Part shown: one piece after another, positions 1 to 6,696 of the stretch
Layout of the letters: each line of letters opens with the position of its first letter
Numbering within the stretch: the stretch's first letter is position 1
NCBI GenBank assembly: GCA_965262315.1
Contig: CBDHFJ010000095.1
Coordinates: 1-20,629 of the forward strand
Direction: 5' to 3'
DNA from: JBCCFK01 sp965262315
GTDB lineage: Bacteria; Actinomycetota; Acidimicrobiia; Acidimicrobiales; UBA8592
Length of the DNA stretch: 20,629 nucleotides
Notes under the pieces: model-generated
Databases searched by the model: none
What the model was told of the DNA's origin: nothing
What the model saw: only the letters and a program-made list of their open reading frames with translations
Program-made: the position numbers and the translations under genes

Positions 1-734
1 CGGTGGCGAAGATGTGGTCGGCGGCGTCGTTGTGCACCGCGTCGAAGTCGTCGAGGTTCCAGAGCCGCACCTGCGGGACGCGCGGGTTCAGGCGGATCTT
101 GTGCATCCACCGGTCGGTGTCGCCGGGGTTGGCCTGACCGGCGTGCCAGAGGGCGTGATGGAAGACCAGCACCGTCCCGGCGGGGCCCGAGAAGGACTGC
201 TCGCCGGTGACGTGTTGGTAGGCCGCGAGCGCCGAGCTGTGCGTCCGCCGGACGTGGCTGCCGGGCACGAAGCGGGTCCCGCCACCGCCGGGCTCGACGT
301 CGTGGGGGAAGTAGAAGAGCTGGATGTCGAAGGTGGGGTCCAACGTGTCGGCCACCGCGTCCGCGTGCAGGTGCTGGGCCTCGGGATGGCCGGCTCGCAG
401 GTGATGGACGAAGTCGTGGTCGAACAGCGGGTCCCGGCCCACGAGGCGAGGTGATGATGCCCTGGACCTGCGGCAGGCGGAGATAGCGGCCCAGCGGTGA
501 GGGGTCGGGGTAGCACGCCGAGAGCGGCGTCAGTGACGCCGGCTGGTCGGGTCGCGCTGCGCCGTCCGCCGGTGCGCCGACGATGGTCTCGATCTTGGCC
601 TGGAACAGGGCCGGGAGATCGGCGAGCACCGCGTGGTTGACCGCCGCGGGGACGAGTGCATCGAATCGCAGGAACCCGTCTGCGACGAATTGCGCCATTT
701 CGGTGGTTGTCAGGCGGTGGTCGTCGGCCGGCAT
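1..734 (-). CDS. PhyH-family (phytanoyl-CoA dioxygenase-like) Fe(II)/2-oxoglutarate oxygenase, 3' partial and frameshifted
   Basis: The gene runs off the left edge, so the C-terminus is missing. It starts at ATG 734 and reads through residue ~96 (ending VQGIITS), then must shift frame near 445-448 to continue as LVGRDPLFDHDFVHHL. The second part carries the family's marks: an HxD iron ligand pair (HLHAD), a GGGGTRFVPGSH stretch, and a distal His/Arg pair in the segment containing LWHAGQANP and HKIRLNPR. These enzymes hydroxylate small molecules using Fe(II), O2 and 2-oxoglutarate; the substrate here cannot be told. One extra base in the CCTCG stretch explains the break. As read, the frame after the shift lacks the iron ligands, so the product would be inactive. 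An assembly indel is as likely as a true pseudogene. A GTG at 752 is an alternative start; no strong ribosome binding site is visible. It is divergent from the gene at 849. Confidence 0.8.
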   Translation of the reverse strand, partial: MPADDHRLTTTEMAQFVADGFLRFDALVPAAVNHAVLADLPALFQAKIETIVGAPADGAARPDQPASLTPLSACYPDPSPLGRYLRLPQVQGIITSPRGPGPAVRPRLRPSPASRPSRGPAPARGRGGRHVGPHLRHPALLLPPRRRARRWRDPLRARQPRPADAQLGARGLPTRHRRAVLLGPRRDGAGLPSRPLARRSGQPRRHRPVDAQDPPEPARPAGAALEPRRLRRGAQRRRRPHLRH

Positions 735-848
735 GAGCCCATCTTCTCGCACGTCGACGGCCGTCGTCGCCGCGGGGCGGTTCGCGTCGGCCGGTGGCCC
801 CGTGCGCGGATGCGTCGTTGTGTCAGACCCGGCGGGCAGACTGAGCCG

Positions 849-1412
849 ATGTCCGAGACCCGACCAGCCCGACGCTACGGCACCATCGTCAAGCACCTGA
901 CCACCGACCCGGAGACGGCGGTCGAGTTGGCCCGGAAGCTCGACGACGGGGTCCTGGTCCACCTCGGCGCCGCCGTCGCCGACGAGATGCGGCGCCGAGC
1001 CGTCGAGTCCGGCGACGAGGAAGCCGTGATCGCCGACGCCTTCGAGACCGGTTTCGGGCGCGACGGCACCGCGGTACTGCCCTGGATCACCGGGCACTAC
1101 GTGGTGTGCCCCGGAAGCCTCGTGGCGAAGAATCGGTCGTCGCACCGCTGCCGGTTCGCGAGCGTGAACGACACCTGGGTCTGGGATTCCGAGCTGTTGA
1201 TCACCGAGATCAAGCGGTCGAACCCCGGCACCGTCGACGGCTTCCGGGCGGTGGCGCTGCTCCCCATCGTCGAGGGCACCGAGATCGACATCGTGTCGGG
1301 GCGCCAGCGCAGCGGCCAGCACAACGTCGAGCACGTCGTGTCCTACGAGGTCCGCAAGGGCCGCCTGGTCGAGGTCAGCCAACGCACGGTCAGGTCCGCC
1401 GGCATGATGTGA
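849..1412 (+). CDS. Hypothetical protein, 187 aa
   Basis: I do not recognise this protein. The frame is open well upstream (from 633), but that part overlaps the divergent dioxygenase gene and is arginine-rich shadow sequence. ATG 849 begins a compositionally normal protein (MSETRPARRYGTIVKHL). The N-terminal half is acidic and helical (TDPETAVELARKLDD, then ADEMRRRAVESGDEEAV). The C-terminal half looks like beta strands (HYVVCPGSLVAKNRSSHRC, DTWVWDSELL, AVALLPIVEGTEIDIV, HVVSYEVRKGRLVEV). There is no signal peptide or membrane segment, so it is probably cytosolic. No clear Shine-Dalgarno precedes the start. Its end overlaps the as-read tail of the opposite HTTM gene by 23 nt, an overlap that vanishes if the HTTM frameshift is corrected. 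Confidence 0.7.
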   Translation: MSETRPARRYGTIVKHLTTDPETAVELARKLDDGVLVHLGAAVADEMRRRAVESGDEEAVIADAFETGFGRDGTAVLPWITGHYVVCPGSLVAKNRSSHRCRFASVNDTWVWDSELLITEIKRSNPGTVDGFRAVALLPIVEGTEIDIVSGRQRSGQHNVEHVVSYEVRKGRLVEVSQRTVRSAGMM

Positions 1413-2493
1413 GCCCGGTTGCGGTCAGCGGTCGCTCCAGCGGGTCAGGGGAGCGACGAAGAAGAAGGTGGCGGGGAGGTGGAGCCACGCCTGGCGTTCG
1501 GGCTGCTCGTCCCCGGAGAACGGTGCCGTCGGGGCTCGTGAGCATCACGGCCTGACCGTCGTCGGGTTGCACGTCGAACCGGCCGAGCCAGTCCAGGCGG
1601 GGCACCCAGCGCGCGAGACGGTGCCCCCGTGGCACGACCAGGGTTCGCTCGCGCGCCCGCGGCGTGACCCAGATCAACAGGGCGGCGATGGCGGCCCACG
1701 AGAACACCTGGACCCGTGCGCCGATCTGGATCGCCAGGTGGAACGGGATCGCGATCCAGATGGCGAGCAGGCGGGTGCGGCGATGGAGGAACCCGAGCGC
1801 GATCACGAACTCGGTGAGAACCGCACCCTTGGAGAACCACCACTGCACGGTCTCGTCGGCCAGGAGATCCATCAGCCACGCCGGGGCGCCCTCGTCGATC
1901 GCCAGCTCCCGGTTGTCCTCGGCGCGGAGGCGCAGCACCCGACCGCTCCACCAGTCCTGGTCGATGATCTTGGAGACCCCGGAGGCGCAGTAGACGCACA
2001 CGACCTCGAACCGCACCAGCCACAACGGCCACAGCGGGGTGCTGGGCGGCGCCTCCCGTCGAAGGAGCCGACGTCGGACCAGGTTGTCGACCGACCAGTG
2101 GCGGTCGCTCGGTACGAGGGCCACCGCGGTGAGCAGGATCAGCAGGAACGCCCGGTTGTGGGCGAAGTGCGTCTTCGACAGGAAGATGTGGTACCCGACG
2201 AAGAACGCGGTGTAGGCCGTGGCCACCCGGGTCAGGACGCCCAGCGACATCGCGATGGCCGTGCCCAGGCACGCCCACAACATGACCTCGTAGACGCCCG
2301 GTCCGGCTTCGGGATACCACGAGAAGTACGGCAGCCAGTACCGGTCGGAGTAGATGATCCCGTCGGCGGCATCCTCGAAGGTGTCCTGCAAGTGGAGCAG
2401 CACGATCGGGCCCAACAGGATCCGCAGCACCGACAGCGACCGCAGATCACCTTCGGCGTCGATGAGCTGCTGGAGCCGCGACCAGCGGCTCAC
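1390..2493 (-). CDS. HTTM domain membrane protein (vitamin K-dependent gamma-carboxylase-like), C-terminal frameshift suspected
   Basis: This 367-aa (as read) integral membrane protein has about six hydrophobic segments, roughly at residues 20-36, 67-87, 92-106, 114-128, 153-172 and 224-277. It matches the HTTM family, whose best-known relative is vitamin K-dependent gamma-glutamyl carboxylase. The bacterial members have no settled function. The motif GVSKIIDQDWWSG (residues 172-184) is typical of the family. It starts at GTG 2493, which overlaps the stop of the upstream small membrane protein as GTGA, so the pair is translationally coupled. At residue ~328 (CCCC run, + strand 1511-1514) the C-terminus turns into arginine/proline-rich junk. 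Dropping one base gives GDEQPERQAWLHLPATFFFV and a stop at 1425-1427, which is almost certainly the real end. Confidence 0.85.
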   Translation of the reverse strand: MSRWSRLQQLIDAEGDLRSLSVLRILLGPIVLLHLQDTFEDAADGIIYSDRYWLPYFSWYPEAGPGVYEVMLWACLGTAIAMSLGVLTRVATAYTAFFVGYHIFLSKTHFAHNRAFLLILLTAVALVPSDRHWSVDNLVRRRLLRREAPPSTPLWPLWLVRFEVVCVYCASGVSKIIDQDWWSGRVLRLRAEDNRELAIDEGAPAWLMDLLADETVQWWFSKGAVLTEFVIALGFLHRRTRLLAIWIAIPFHLAIQIGARVQVFSWAAIAALLIWVTPRARERTLVVPRGHRLARWVPRLDWLGRFDVQPDDGQAVMLTSPDGTVLRGRAARTPGVAPPPRHLLLRRSPDPLERPLTATGLTSCRRT

Positions 2494-2942
2494 GAGCCGG
2501 CCCCGAGGTCACGGTCGACCGATCGGAAGACGCGCTCGAACGGGCCACGACCGTTGTCGGTGTAGGTGACCTCGGCCTCGAGGTAGACGGTGGTCGAGTC
2601 GTCGGGAGTGTTCTGGGCCACCCAGTCGAGGGCGCCCTGGAAGTAGCCGAACTGATTGCGCAGACCCGAGTCCGCGTGATGCTCCACGAACGGATTCGTG
2701 AGGCCGCGTCGGCGCACCAGGTCAGACCAGCGGTAGTCCCAGTCGGTGTTGATCGGGATGCGAGAACCGTCGTCCTGGACCCGGTAGATGTCGGCCTGCC
2801 AGCGGCTCGACTCCGGGAACATGTGGAACCCGAAGGTCTTGTGGTCGGAGTCGTAGGCGACGATCAGCATGGTCAGCTGCGCCACCACCACGGCGACGAT
2901 CACGACGCGTCGGGCGATGTGGCGGAAGCGGAGCACCGACAC
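2490..2942 (-). CDS. Small single-pass membrane protein, HTTM partner
   Basis: The protein has an N-terminal basic stretch (LRFRHIARR), one strongly hydrophobic segment (VVIVAVVVAQLTMLIVAY), and then a soluble domain beginning YDSDHKTFGFHMFPESS. The conserved look of FGFHMFPESSRWQADI, together with direct coupling to the HTTM gene (TGA 2492-2490 inside the next GTG), marks it as the usual small partner of bacterial HTTM proteins. Its role is unknown; it probably forms a membrane complex with HTTM. I chose GTG 2942, which leaves a short N-terminus before the membrane segment. GTG 2936 is also possible. The frame is open up to TTG 3050, but that would add about 36 residues of Pro/Arg-rich low-complexity sequence. 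No convincing ribosome binding site decides between them. Confidence 0.7.
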   Translation of the reverse strand: MSVLRFRHIARRVVIVAVVVAQLTMLIVAYDSDHKTFGFHMFPESSRWQADIYRVQDDGSRIPINTDWDYRWSDLVRRRGLTNPFVEHHADSGLRNQFGYFQGALDWVAQNTPDDSTTVYLEAEVTYTDNGRGPFERVFRSVDRDLGAGS

Positions 2943-3040
2943 AGTCAAGCCAAGACTGCCGGTGGGAGCCAGCCTGGCCCCGGGCGTCCGCGGCCGACGC
3001 GGCCGCGCCGCCTGAACCGGAGGTGAACCGCGGTCACCGG

Positions 3041-3067
3041 ATGTTGCCAATGTTGTCGATGTTGTTC
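3041..3067. repeat. Three tandem 9-nt units (ATGTTGNNN) in a divergent intergenic region
   Basis: Three consecutive 9-mers, each beginning ATGTTG, lie between the minus-strand HTTM partner and the plus-strand HAD gene. Read on the minus strand they fall in a micro-ORF of 11 codons, 3069 to 3034 (MNNIDNIGNIR then TGA). Its ribosome binding site is weak. The repeat could be an operator array or chance. Confidence 0.45.
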
Positions 3068-3089
3068 ATGTGATGTGCACCACGGTTTC

Positions 3090-3106
3090 GCCGGCCAGCA
3101 ACCGGC
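3090..3106 (+). promoter_or_regulatory. Short hairpin in the leader of the HAD gene
   Basis: GCCGG (3090-3094) pairs with CCGGC (3102-3106) around a 7-nt loop, followed by a T-containing stretch with TTTT at 3112-3115. It sits 18 nt upstream of the ATG at 3125. It could be a small terminator/attenuator or incidental. No ribosome binding site or TANNNT -10 box is visible between 3051 and 3124. Confidence 0.25.
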
Positions 3107-3124
3107 TCCTGTTTTGCTTGTCCC

Positions 3125-3871
3125 ATGGCCACCGAGGTGCTGCACCGGACAAACGGAGCGGCGATCGGTTCGGCGACGCCGGGGACGGGCACGAGCGAGC
3201 CACACCTCCCCGCCGCCCCGCCGGCGGTCCATGCCTTCTTCGACCTCGACCGCACGCTGCTCCGGACCTCGAGTCTGGTCGCCGCCGCGGCGGCACTGTC
3301 GGAGGCCGGCCTGGTCCGGCGCCGCATCTTCCTGTCGGCCCTGGTCCGCAACGTGGTCTTCGCCCGTCGCGGGTGCTCCGACAGCACCGTGGAGCGGGTC
3401 GTGGCCGAAGTGCTCGAAGCCGCCCGTGGCAAGGAACAGGCAGCGCTCGCCTCGGTCGAGGACGGCATCCGCGAGCGCCTGGCCGCGGACATGCGGCCCA
3501 CCATGGTGGCGGCACTCGCTCGCCATCGTGCCGAGGGTCATCACTGCGTGATCGTCTCCGCGAGCCCCATCGAAGTCGTGCGCATCGCCGCCGCCATCGT
3601 CGACGCCGACGACGCGTTCGGCACGGTGGCCGAGGTCGATGCCGACGGCCGCTACACGGGTCGACTCGACCAGCCGGTCTGCTACGGATCGCACAAGGTG
3701 CGAGCGATCGAGCTCTCGGGTCGGTCCGTGGACTGGGCCAAGAGCTGGGTCTACAGCGATGCCGCGAGCGACCTGCCGCTGCTGGAGGCCGTGGGCCGCC
3801 CGGTGGCCGTCAGCCCGGACCGTCGACTGCGACGCATCGCATCGCAACGTGCGTGGAGGATCCAGGAATGA
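3125..3871 (+). CDS. HAD-IB family phosphatase (SerB-like hydrolase)
   Basis: This 248-aa HAD-superfamily hydrolase has all four motifs. Motif I is FFDLDRTLL, with nucleophile Asp40 and acid/base Asp42. Motif II is VSAS with Ser145, motif III is Lys191 (GSHKVRAIE), and motif IV is YSDAASDLPLLE with Asp212 and Asp216. The helical cap inserted after motif I and the HAD-IB pattern resemble phosphoserine phosphatase and the HAD-IB proteins linked to lipid or glycolipid synthesis. The substrate is probably a small phosphomonoester. The first ~33 residues are a non-conserved Gly/Thr/Pro-rich leader, so a later start cannot be excluded. Its stop overlaps the next start as ATGA, so it is coupled to the family-2 glycosyltransferase and may serve the same envelope-sugar pathway (inference). 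Confidence 0.85.
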   Translation: MATEVLHRTNGAAIGSATPGTGTSEPHLPAAPPAVHAFFDLDRTLLRTSSLVAAAAALSEAGLVRRRIFLSALVRNVVFARRGCSDSTVERVVAEVLEAARGKEQAALASVEDGIRERLAADMRPTMVAALARHRAEGHHCVIVSASPIEVVRIAAAIVDADDAFGTVAEVDADGRYTGRLDQPVCYGSHKVRAIELSGRSVDWAKSWVYSDAASDLPLLEAVGRPVAVSPDRRLRRIASQRAWRIQE

Positions 3872-4653
3872 CCTCGCTCGACATCCTGGCCGACGAGCGT
3901 TTCGTCGCCGCGTCGCCGACGATCACCCTGGCGACACCGCCGCCGGAGCCATCGGCGCTGGCCGACGTGGCCGTGGTGGTCCCGACAAAGAACGAGCGTG
4001 ACAACATCGTCGCCTTCCTGGCGAGCCTCCCGGACGAGATCCCGCTGGTCGTCGTCGACGCCAGCACCGACGACACGCGCGACATCATCCGGGCCCGGCG
4101 GCCCCGCAACACCACCATCATCGAGAGCGACGCCCACATATCCGAGGCTCGCCAGATCGGCGCGGAGGCGTGCGACGCGTCGTGGTTGCTCTTCACCGAC
4201 GCCGACGTCGTCTTCTGCCCCGAGTACTTCACGAACCTGCTCGCGAAGACCGTGGTCCCCGGCACCGGTGGGGTCGTCGGCCAGAAGCTCTCCCTGGACG
4301 ACCACCAGCGGTACTACGCCTTCATCAGCGGCTGGCAGGGACGGCTCACCCGCATCGGGATCCCGGCCGCTTCCGGGTCCAACATGCTGATCTCGCGCGT
4401 CGCCCTCGAGGCCTGCGGTGGGTTCGACCCGACGCTGCGGGTGAACGAGGACACCGAGATCATGTTCCGGGTGCGCCGCTCCGGATTCGTCGTCGGCCAT
4501 GCCGACGACTTGGTCGTGTATGCCCGCGACCACCGTCGGCTGACCAAGGGCACCACTCGCAAGACGGTCCACAGCGTGGTTCGGAGCGGCCTGCTCCTGA
4601 CCGGGCTGTTCCCCAAGACGGTCCGCTCGTCGGACTGGGGCTACTGGACCTGA
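3868..4653 (+). CDS. Glycosyltransferase family 2
   Basis: A 261-aa cytosolic GT-A glycosyltransferase. It has an N-terminal nucleotide-sugar fold (VAVVVPTKNERDNIVAFL, residues 34-51; PLVVVDASTDDT, 59-70), the metal-binding DxD motif as FTDADV (Asp111/Asp113), and the acidic catalytic ED in RVNEDTEIMFRVRRSG (residues 191-206). Families of this kind transfer sugars to lipids, polysaccharides or proteins. There is no membrane domain apart from a mildly hydrophobic C-terminal patch (GLLLTGLF). The start is set by a GGAGGA at 3855-3860 and the 4-nt ATGA overlap with the HAD gene. The family-4 glycosyltransferase follows 33 nt later in the same direction, so the three probably form one operon for glycolipid or cell-wall glycan synthesis. 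The donor and acceptor cannot be read from the sequence. Confidence 0.9.
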   Translation: MTSLDILADERFVAASPTITLATPPPEPSALADVAVVVPTKNERDNIVAFLASLPDEIPLVVVDASTDDTRDIIRARRPRNTTIIESDAHISEARQIGAEACDASWLLFTDADVVFCPEYFTNLLAKTVVPGTGGVVGQKLSLDDHQRYYAFISGWQGRLTRIGIPAASGSNMLISRVALEACGGFDPTLRVNEDTEIMFRVRRSGFVVGHADDLVVYARDHRRLTKGTTRKTVHSVVRSGLLLTGLFPKTVRSSDWGYWT

Positions 4654-4686
4654 CCCCCCTTCTCTTCCTCGACCCAGGAGGCTGCC

Positions 4687-5817
4687 ATGAAGATCGCGAT
4701 CGTCGCCGAGACGTTCCTGCCCGAGATCAACGGAGTGACGAACTCCGTGAAGCGCGTGGCCGACCACCTGATGGCACGAGGCCATGACGTGTTGATCGTC
4801 GCGCCGGCGCCGGGGCCGGACTCCTACAACGGTGCTCCGGTCGAGCGCGTCGCCGGCTTCGAGCTGCCGGGCTACAAGACGCTGGCCGTCGGTCTGCCCC
4901 GGTCGGCTGCCATCGACCGGATCCTTCGCCTCTACGCACCCGACGTCGTCCACGTCGCGGCCCCGGTCGTGCTGGGCGCCGCGGCCCTCCAGGTCACCTC
5001 CGAACGGCGGATCCCGTCGGTGGCGCTCTACCAGACGGACCTGGCGGCATTCGCGGCCCGCTACCACCTGCGGGTGGCCGGACCGGCCATCTGGGCCTGG
5101 CTCAAGCGAGTGCACAGCCGGGCCGACCTCAACCTCGCGCCGTCGACGCACTCCATCTGGGAGCTGCGTCGCCGCGGCATCGACCACGTGAAGCTCTGGG
5201 GCCGTGGGGTCGACCAGAACCAGTTCTCGCCGGAGCACCGTTCGGTCCAGACCCGCCACCGCTGGGGTGTGGGCGACGAGACGGTGGCGGTCGGCTACGT
5301 GGGCCGCATCGCCAACGAGAAGGGGCTGACCCAGCTCAAGCACCTCGTCGGGATCCCCGGCACCCGGCTCGTCCTCGTCGGCGACGGTCCGGCCCGAGCC
5401 CAGCTGCAACAGCAGCTCCCGGGCGCCCACTTCGACGGGTTCCGGAGCGGCTCCGAGCTCGGTGCCGCGTTCGCCAGCCTGGACGTGTTCGTGCATCCCG
5501 GTGCCGCGGAGACGTTCTGCCAGGCGGTCCAGGAGGCGATGGCCAGCGGTCTGCCCGCAGTGGTGCCGGCGGCCGGTGGCCCGGTGGACCTCGTCAGCCA
5601 CGGCTCGACCGGCTTCCTGTTCCCTGCAGAGGAGCCGAAGCTGATGCGGGGCGCGGTCGAGATGCTGGTCAACGACCCGATTCGTCGCGCCGCGATGGGC
5701 CGCCGCGCTCACGCCTCGGTGGCAGGTCGGAGCTGGGAGTCGCTGGGCGATCAGCTCATCGCGCACTACGAGTCGGTCGCTCGGCCCACCCGTCGCACGC
5801 TGGCGCTGGTCGGCTGA
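4687..5817 (+). CDS. Glycosyltransferase family 4, MgtA/PimB-like alpha-mannosyltransferase
   Basis: This 376-aa GT-B enzyme matches the GDP-mannose-dependent alpha-mannosyltransferases of actinobacteria (MgtA/PimB type), which add mannose to glycolipid acceptors at the inner face of the membrane. The N-terminal acceptor domain opens MKIAIVAETFLPEINGVTNS, with the family's glycine-rich ExxGV region. The C-terminal donor domain has GRIANEKG (206-213), LVLVGDGPA (228-236) and the EX7E signature ETFCQAVQE (Glu275, Glu283). A strong AGGAGG (4676-4681) fixes the ATG start. It is the third gene of the HAD-GT2-GT4 run, and a GC-rich hairpin follows its stop. It is full length for the family. The mannose donor is inferred from family resemblance; glucosyl or other hexosyl transfer is possible. 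Confidence 0.88.
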   Translation: MKIAIVAETFLPEINGVTNSVKRVADHLMARGHDVLIVAPAPGPDSYNGAPVERVAGFELPGYKTLAVGLPRSAAIDRILRLYAPDVVHVAAPVVLGAAALQVTSERRIPSVALYQTDLAAFAARYHLRVAGPAIWAWLKRVHSRADLNLAPSTHSIWELRRRGIDHVKLWGRGVDQNQFSPEHRSVQTRHRWGVGDETVAVGYVGRIANEKGLTQLKHLVGIPGTRLVLVGDGPARAQLQQQLPGAHFDGFRSGSELGAAFASLDVFVHPGAAETFCQAVQEAMASGLPAVVPAAGGPVDLVSHGSTGFLFPAEEPKLMRGAVEMLVNDPIRRAAMGRRAHASVAGRSWESLGDQLIAHYESVARPTRRTLALVG

Positions 5818-5830
5818 TCCTTGCCCCCTC

Positions 5831-5858
5831 GGGAGCCGCGCCAAGGCGCGCGATTCCC
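5831..5858 (+). terminator. Hairpin after the glycosyltransferase operon, terminator-like
   Basis: Inner arms CGCGCC (5837-5842) and GGCGCG (5845-5850) and outer arms GGGA (5831-5834) and TCCC (5855-5858) form a stacked hairpin 14 nt after the stop. It has no T tract, as is common for actinobacterial terminators. The position between two same-direction genes suggests it separates their transcripts. Confidence 0.5.
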
Positions 5859-5877
5859 GATCGCTCGTGCCATGCGA

Positions 5878-5907
5878 AGGACGGAGCGTCCTGACGTGGC
5901 GCTAATG
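5878..5907 (+). promoter_or_regulatory. Candidate promoter with inverted repeat, possibly giving a leaderless transcript
   Basis: TAATGT (5902-5907) fits the TANNNT form of actinobacterial -10 boxes and lies 8 nt before the GTG start at 5916. Transcription would then begin at or next to the start codon. Just upstream, AGGAC (5878-5882) and GTCCT (5888-5892) form a perfect 5+5 inverted repeat that could bind a regulator. No good -35 box is seen. Confidence 0.4.
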
Positions 5908-5915
5908 TCCCGGCC

Positions 5916-6683
5916 GTGAGCGACGTCGTGCAGCTGACCTTCGTCTCGGCCATCGACCATGCCCCCAGTCGTCAGCTGGCGGTCGTCCTGCGAGACATCC
6001 TCGCCGCCAACCGGCGTGCGGGCCTGGAGCTCGACCACGTCGATGTGGACAGCGAGCCCGACCGGCTCCGAGAGCTCGACGTGGCCAGCTACCCCGCCGT
6101 GGTCGTCCACAAGGACGGCTTCGAACGCGGTCGGCTGATCGGTTCACACTCCCGGCGCGCTGTCCTCCAGGTCGTTCTCCCCGAGCTCTACGAGCCGAAC
6201 GAAGCGTTGCTCCAGCTGCGCCGCCAACTCGACTCGCCCGGCGAGGACTTCCCTCGACGAGTGCTCAAGCGGCGCGAGCGGGTCACCAAGGCGGCCCGGC
6301 TGGAGATGCTCGGGGCGGTCTCGTTGTTCGAGTCGCTCACCCGCCGGCAGCTCCAGTCCATCGCCGGACTGTGCGACGAGATCGTGGTCGACTCCGGCGC
6401 GGTCCTGGCGCGTGAGGGGACCGACGGCGATCAGTTCTTCATCGTGATCGCGGGCTCGGTGGTCGTCACCGCCGGTGAGACCACGGTCGCCACGTGCGGG
6501 CCGGGTGACGGGGTCGGCGAGATGAGCCTCCTCGATGGCGGCCCCAGAACCGCCACGATCACCGCGGCGGAGAGAACGGTCCTGTTGACCCTGGACCGGC
6601 TCACCTTCCGCAGCCTGCTCTTGGACGCTCCCGAAGTCGCGGTGTCGCTGCTGGCCGACCTCTCTCGCCGCCTCCGCGGCTGA
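5916..6683 (+). CDS. Thioredoxin-fold / cyclic nucleotide-binding domain fusion protein
   Basis: Two domains are visible in 255 aa. Residues ~5-92 look like a thioredoxin fold: a first strand VQLTFVSA, a helix, then the cis-proline segment ASYPAVVVHKDG (Pro60) and GRLIG. The usual CxxC is absent (HAPS at 15-18), so it is not a dithiol oxidoreductase. A basic linker (~115-128) leads to a cyclic nucleotide-binding domain (~131-253). Its phosphate-binding cassette GEMSLLDGGPRTATI (201-215) keeps the Glu202 and Arg211 expected to contact the cyclic nucleotide. There is no DNA-binding helix-turn-helix, so this is not a Crp-type regulator. It probably senses cAMP or cGMP and acts on a protein partner. 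The start is GTG 5916 without a Shine-Dalgarno, consistent with a leaderless message. It converges with the phosphotransferase gene, 13 nt apart. Confidence 0.82.
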   Translation: MSDVVQLTFVSAIDHAPSRQLAVVLRDILAANRRAGLELDHVDVDSEPDRLRELDVASYPAVVVHKDGFERGRLIGSHSRRAVLQVVLPELYEPNEALLQLRRQLDSPGEDFPRRVLKRRERVTKAARLEMLGAVSLFESLTRRQLQSIAGLCDEIVVDSGAVLAREGTDGDQFFIVIAGSVVVTAGETTVATCGPGDGVGEMSLLDGGPRTATITAAERTVLLTLDRLTFRSLLLDAPEVAVSLLADLSRRLRG

Positions 6684-6696
6684 CACAACCGACCCG

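Noticed and set aside
2943..3050. TTG 3050 as start of the small HTTM partner
   Set aside because: It adds ~36 Pro/Arg-rich residues before the membrane segment and has no ribosome binding site.
3751..5844. A 697-codon minus-strand open frame opposite the two glycosyltransferases
   Set aside because: It is Arg/Asp/Gly-rich, has no domain motif, and lies antisense to two clear glycosyltransferases with catalytic motifs; it is a high-GC shadow frame.
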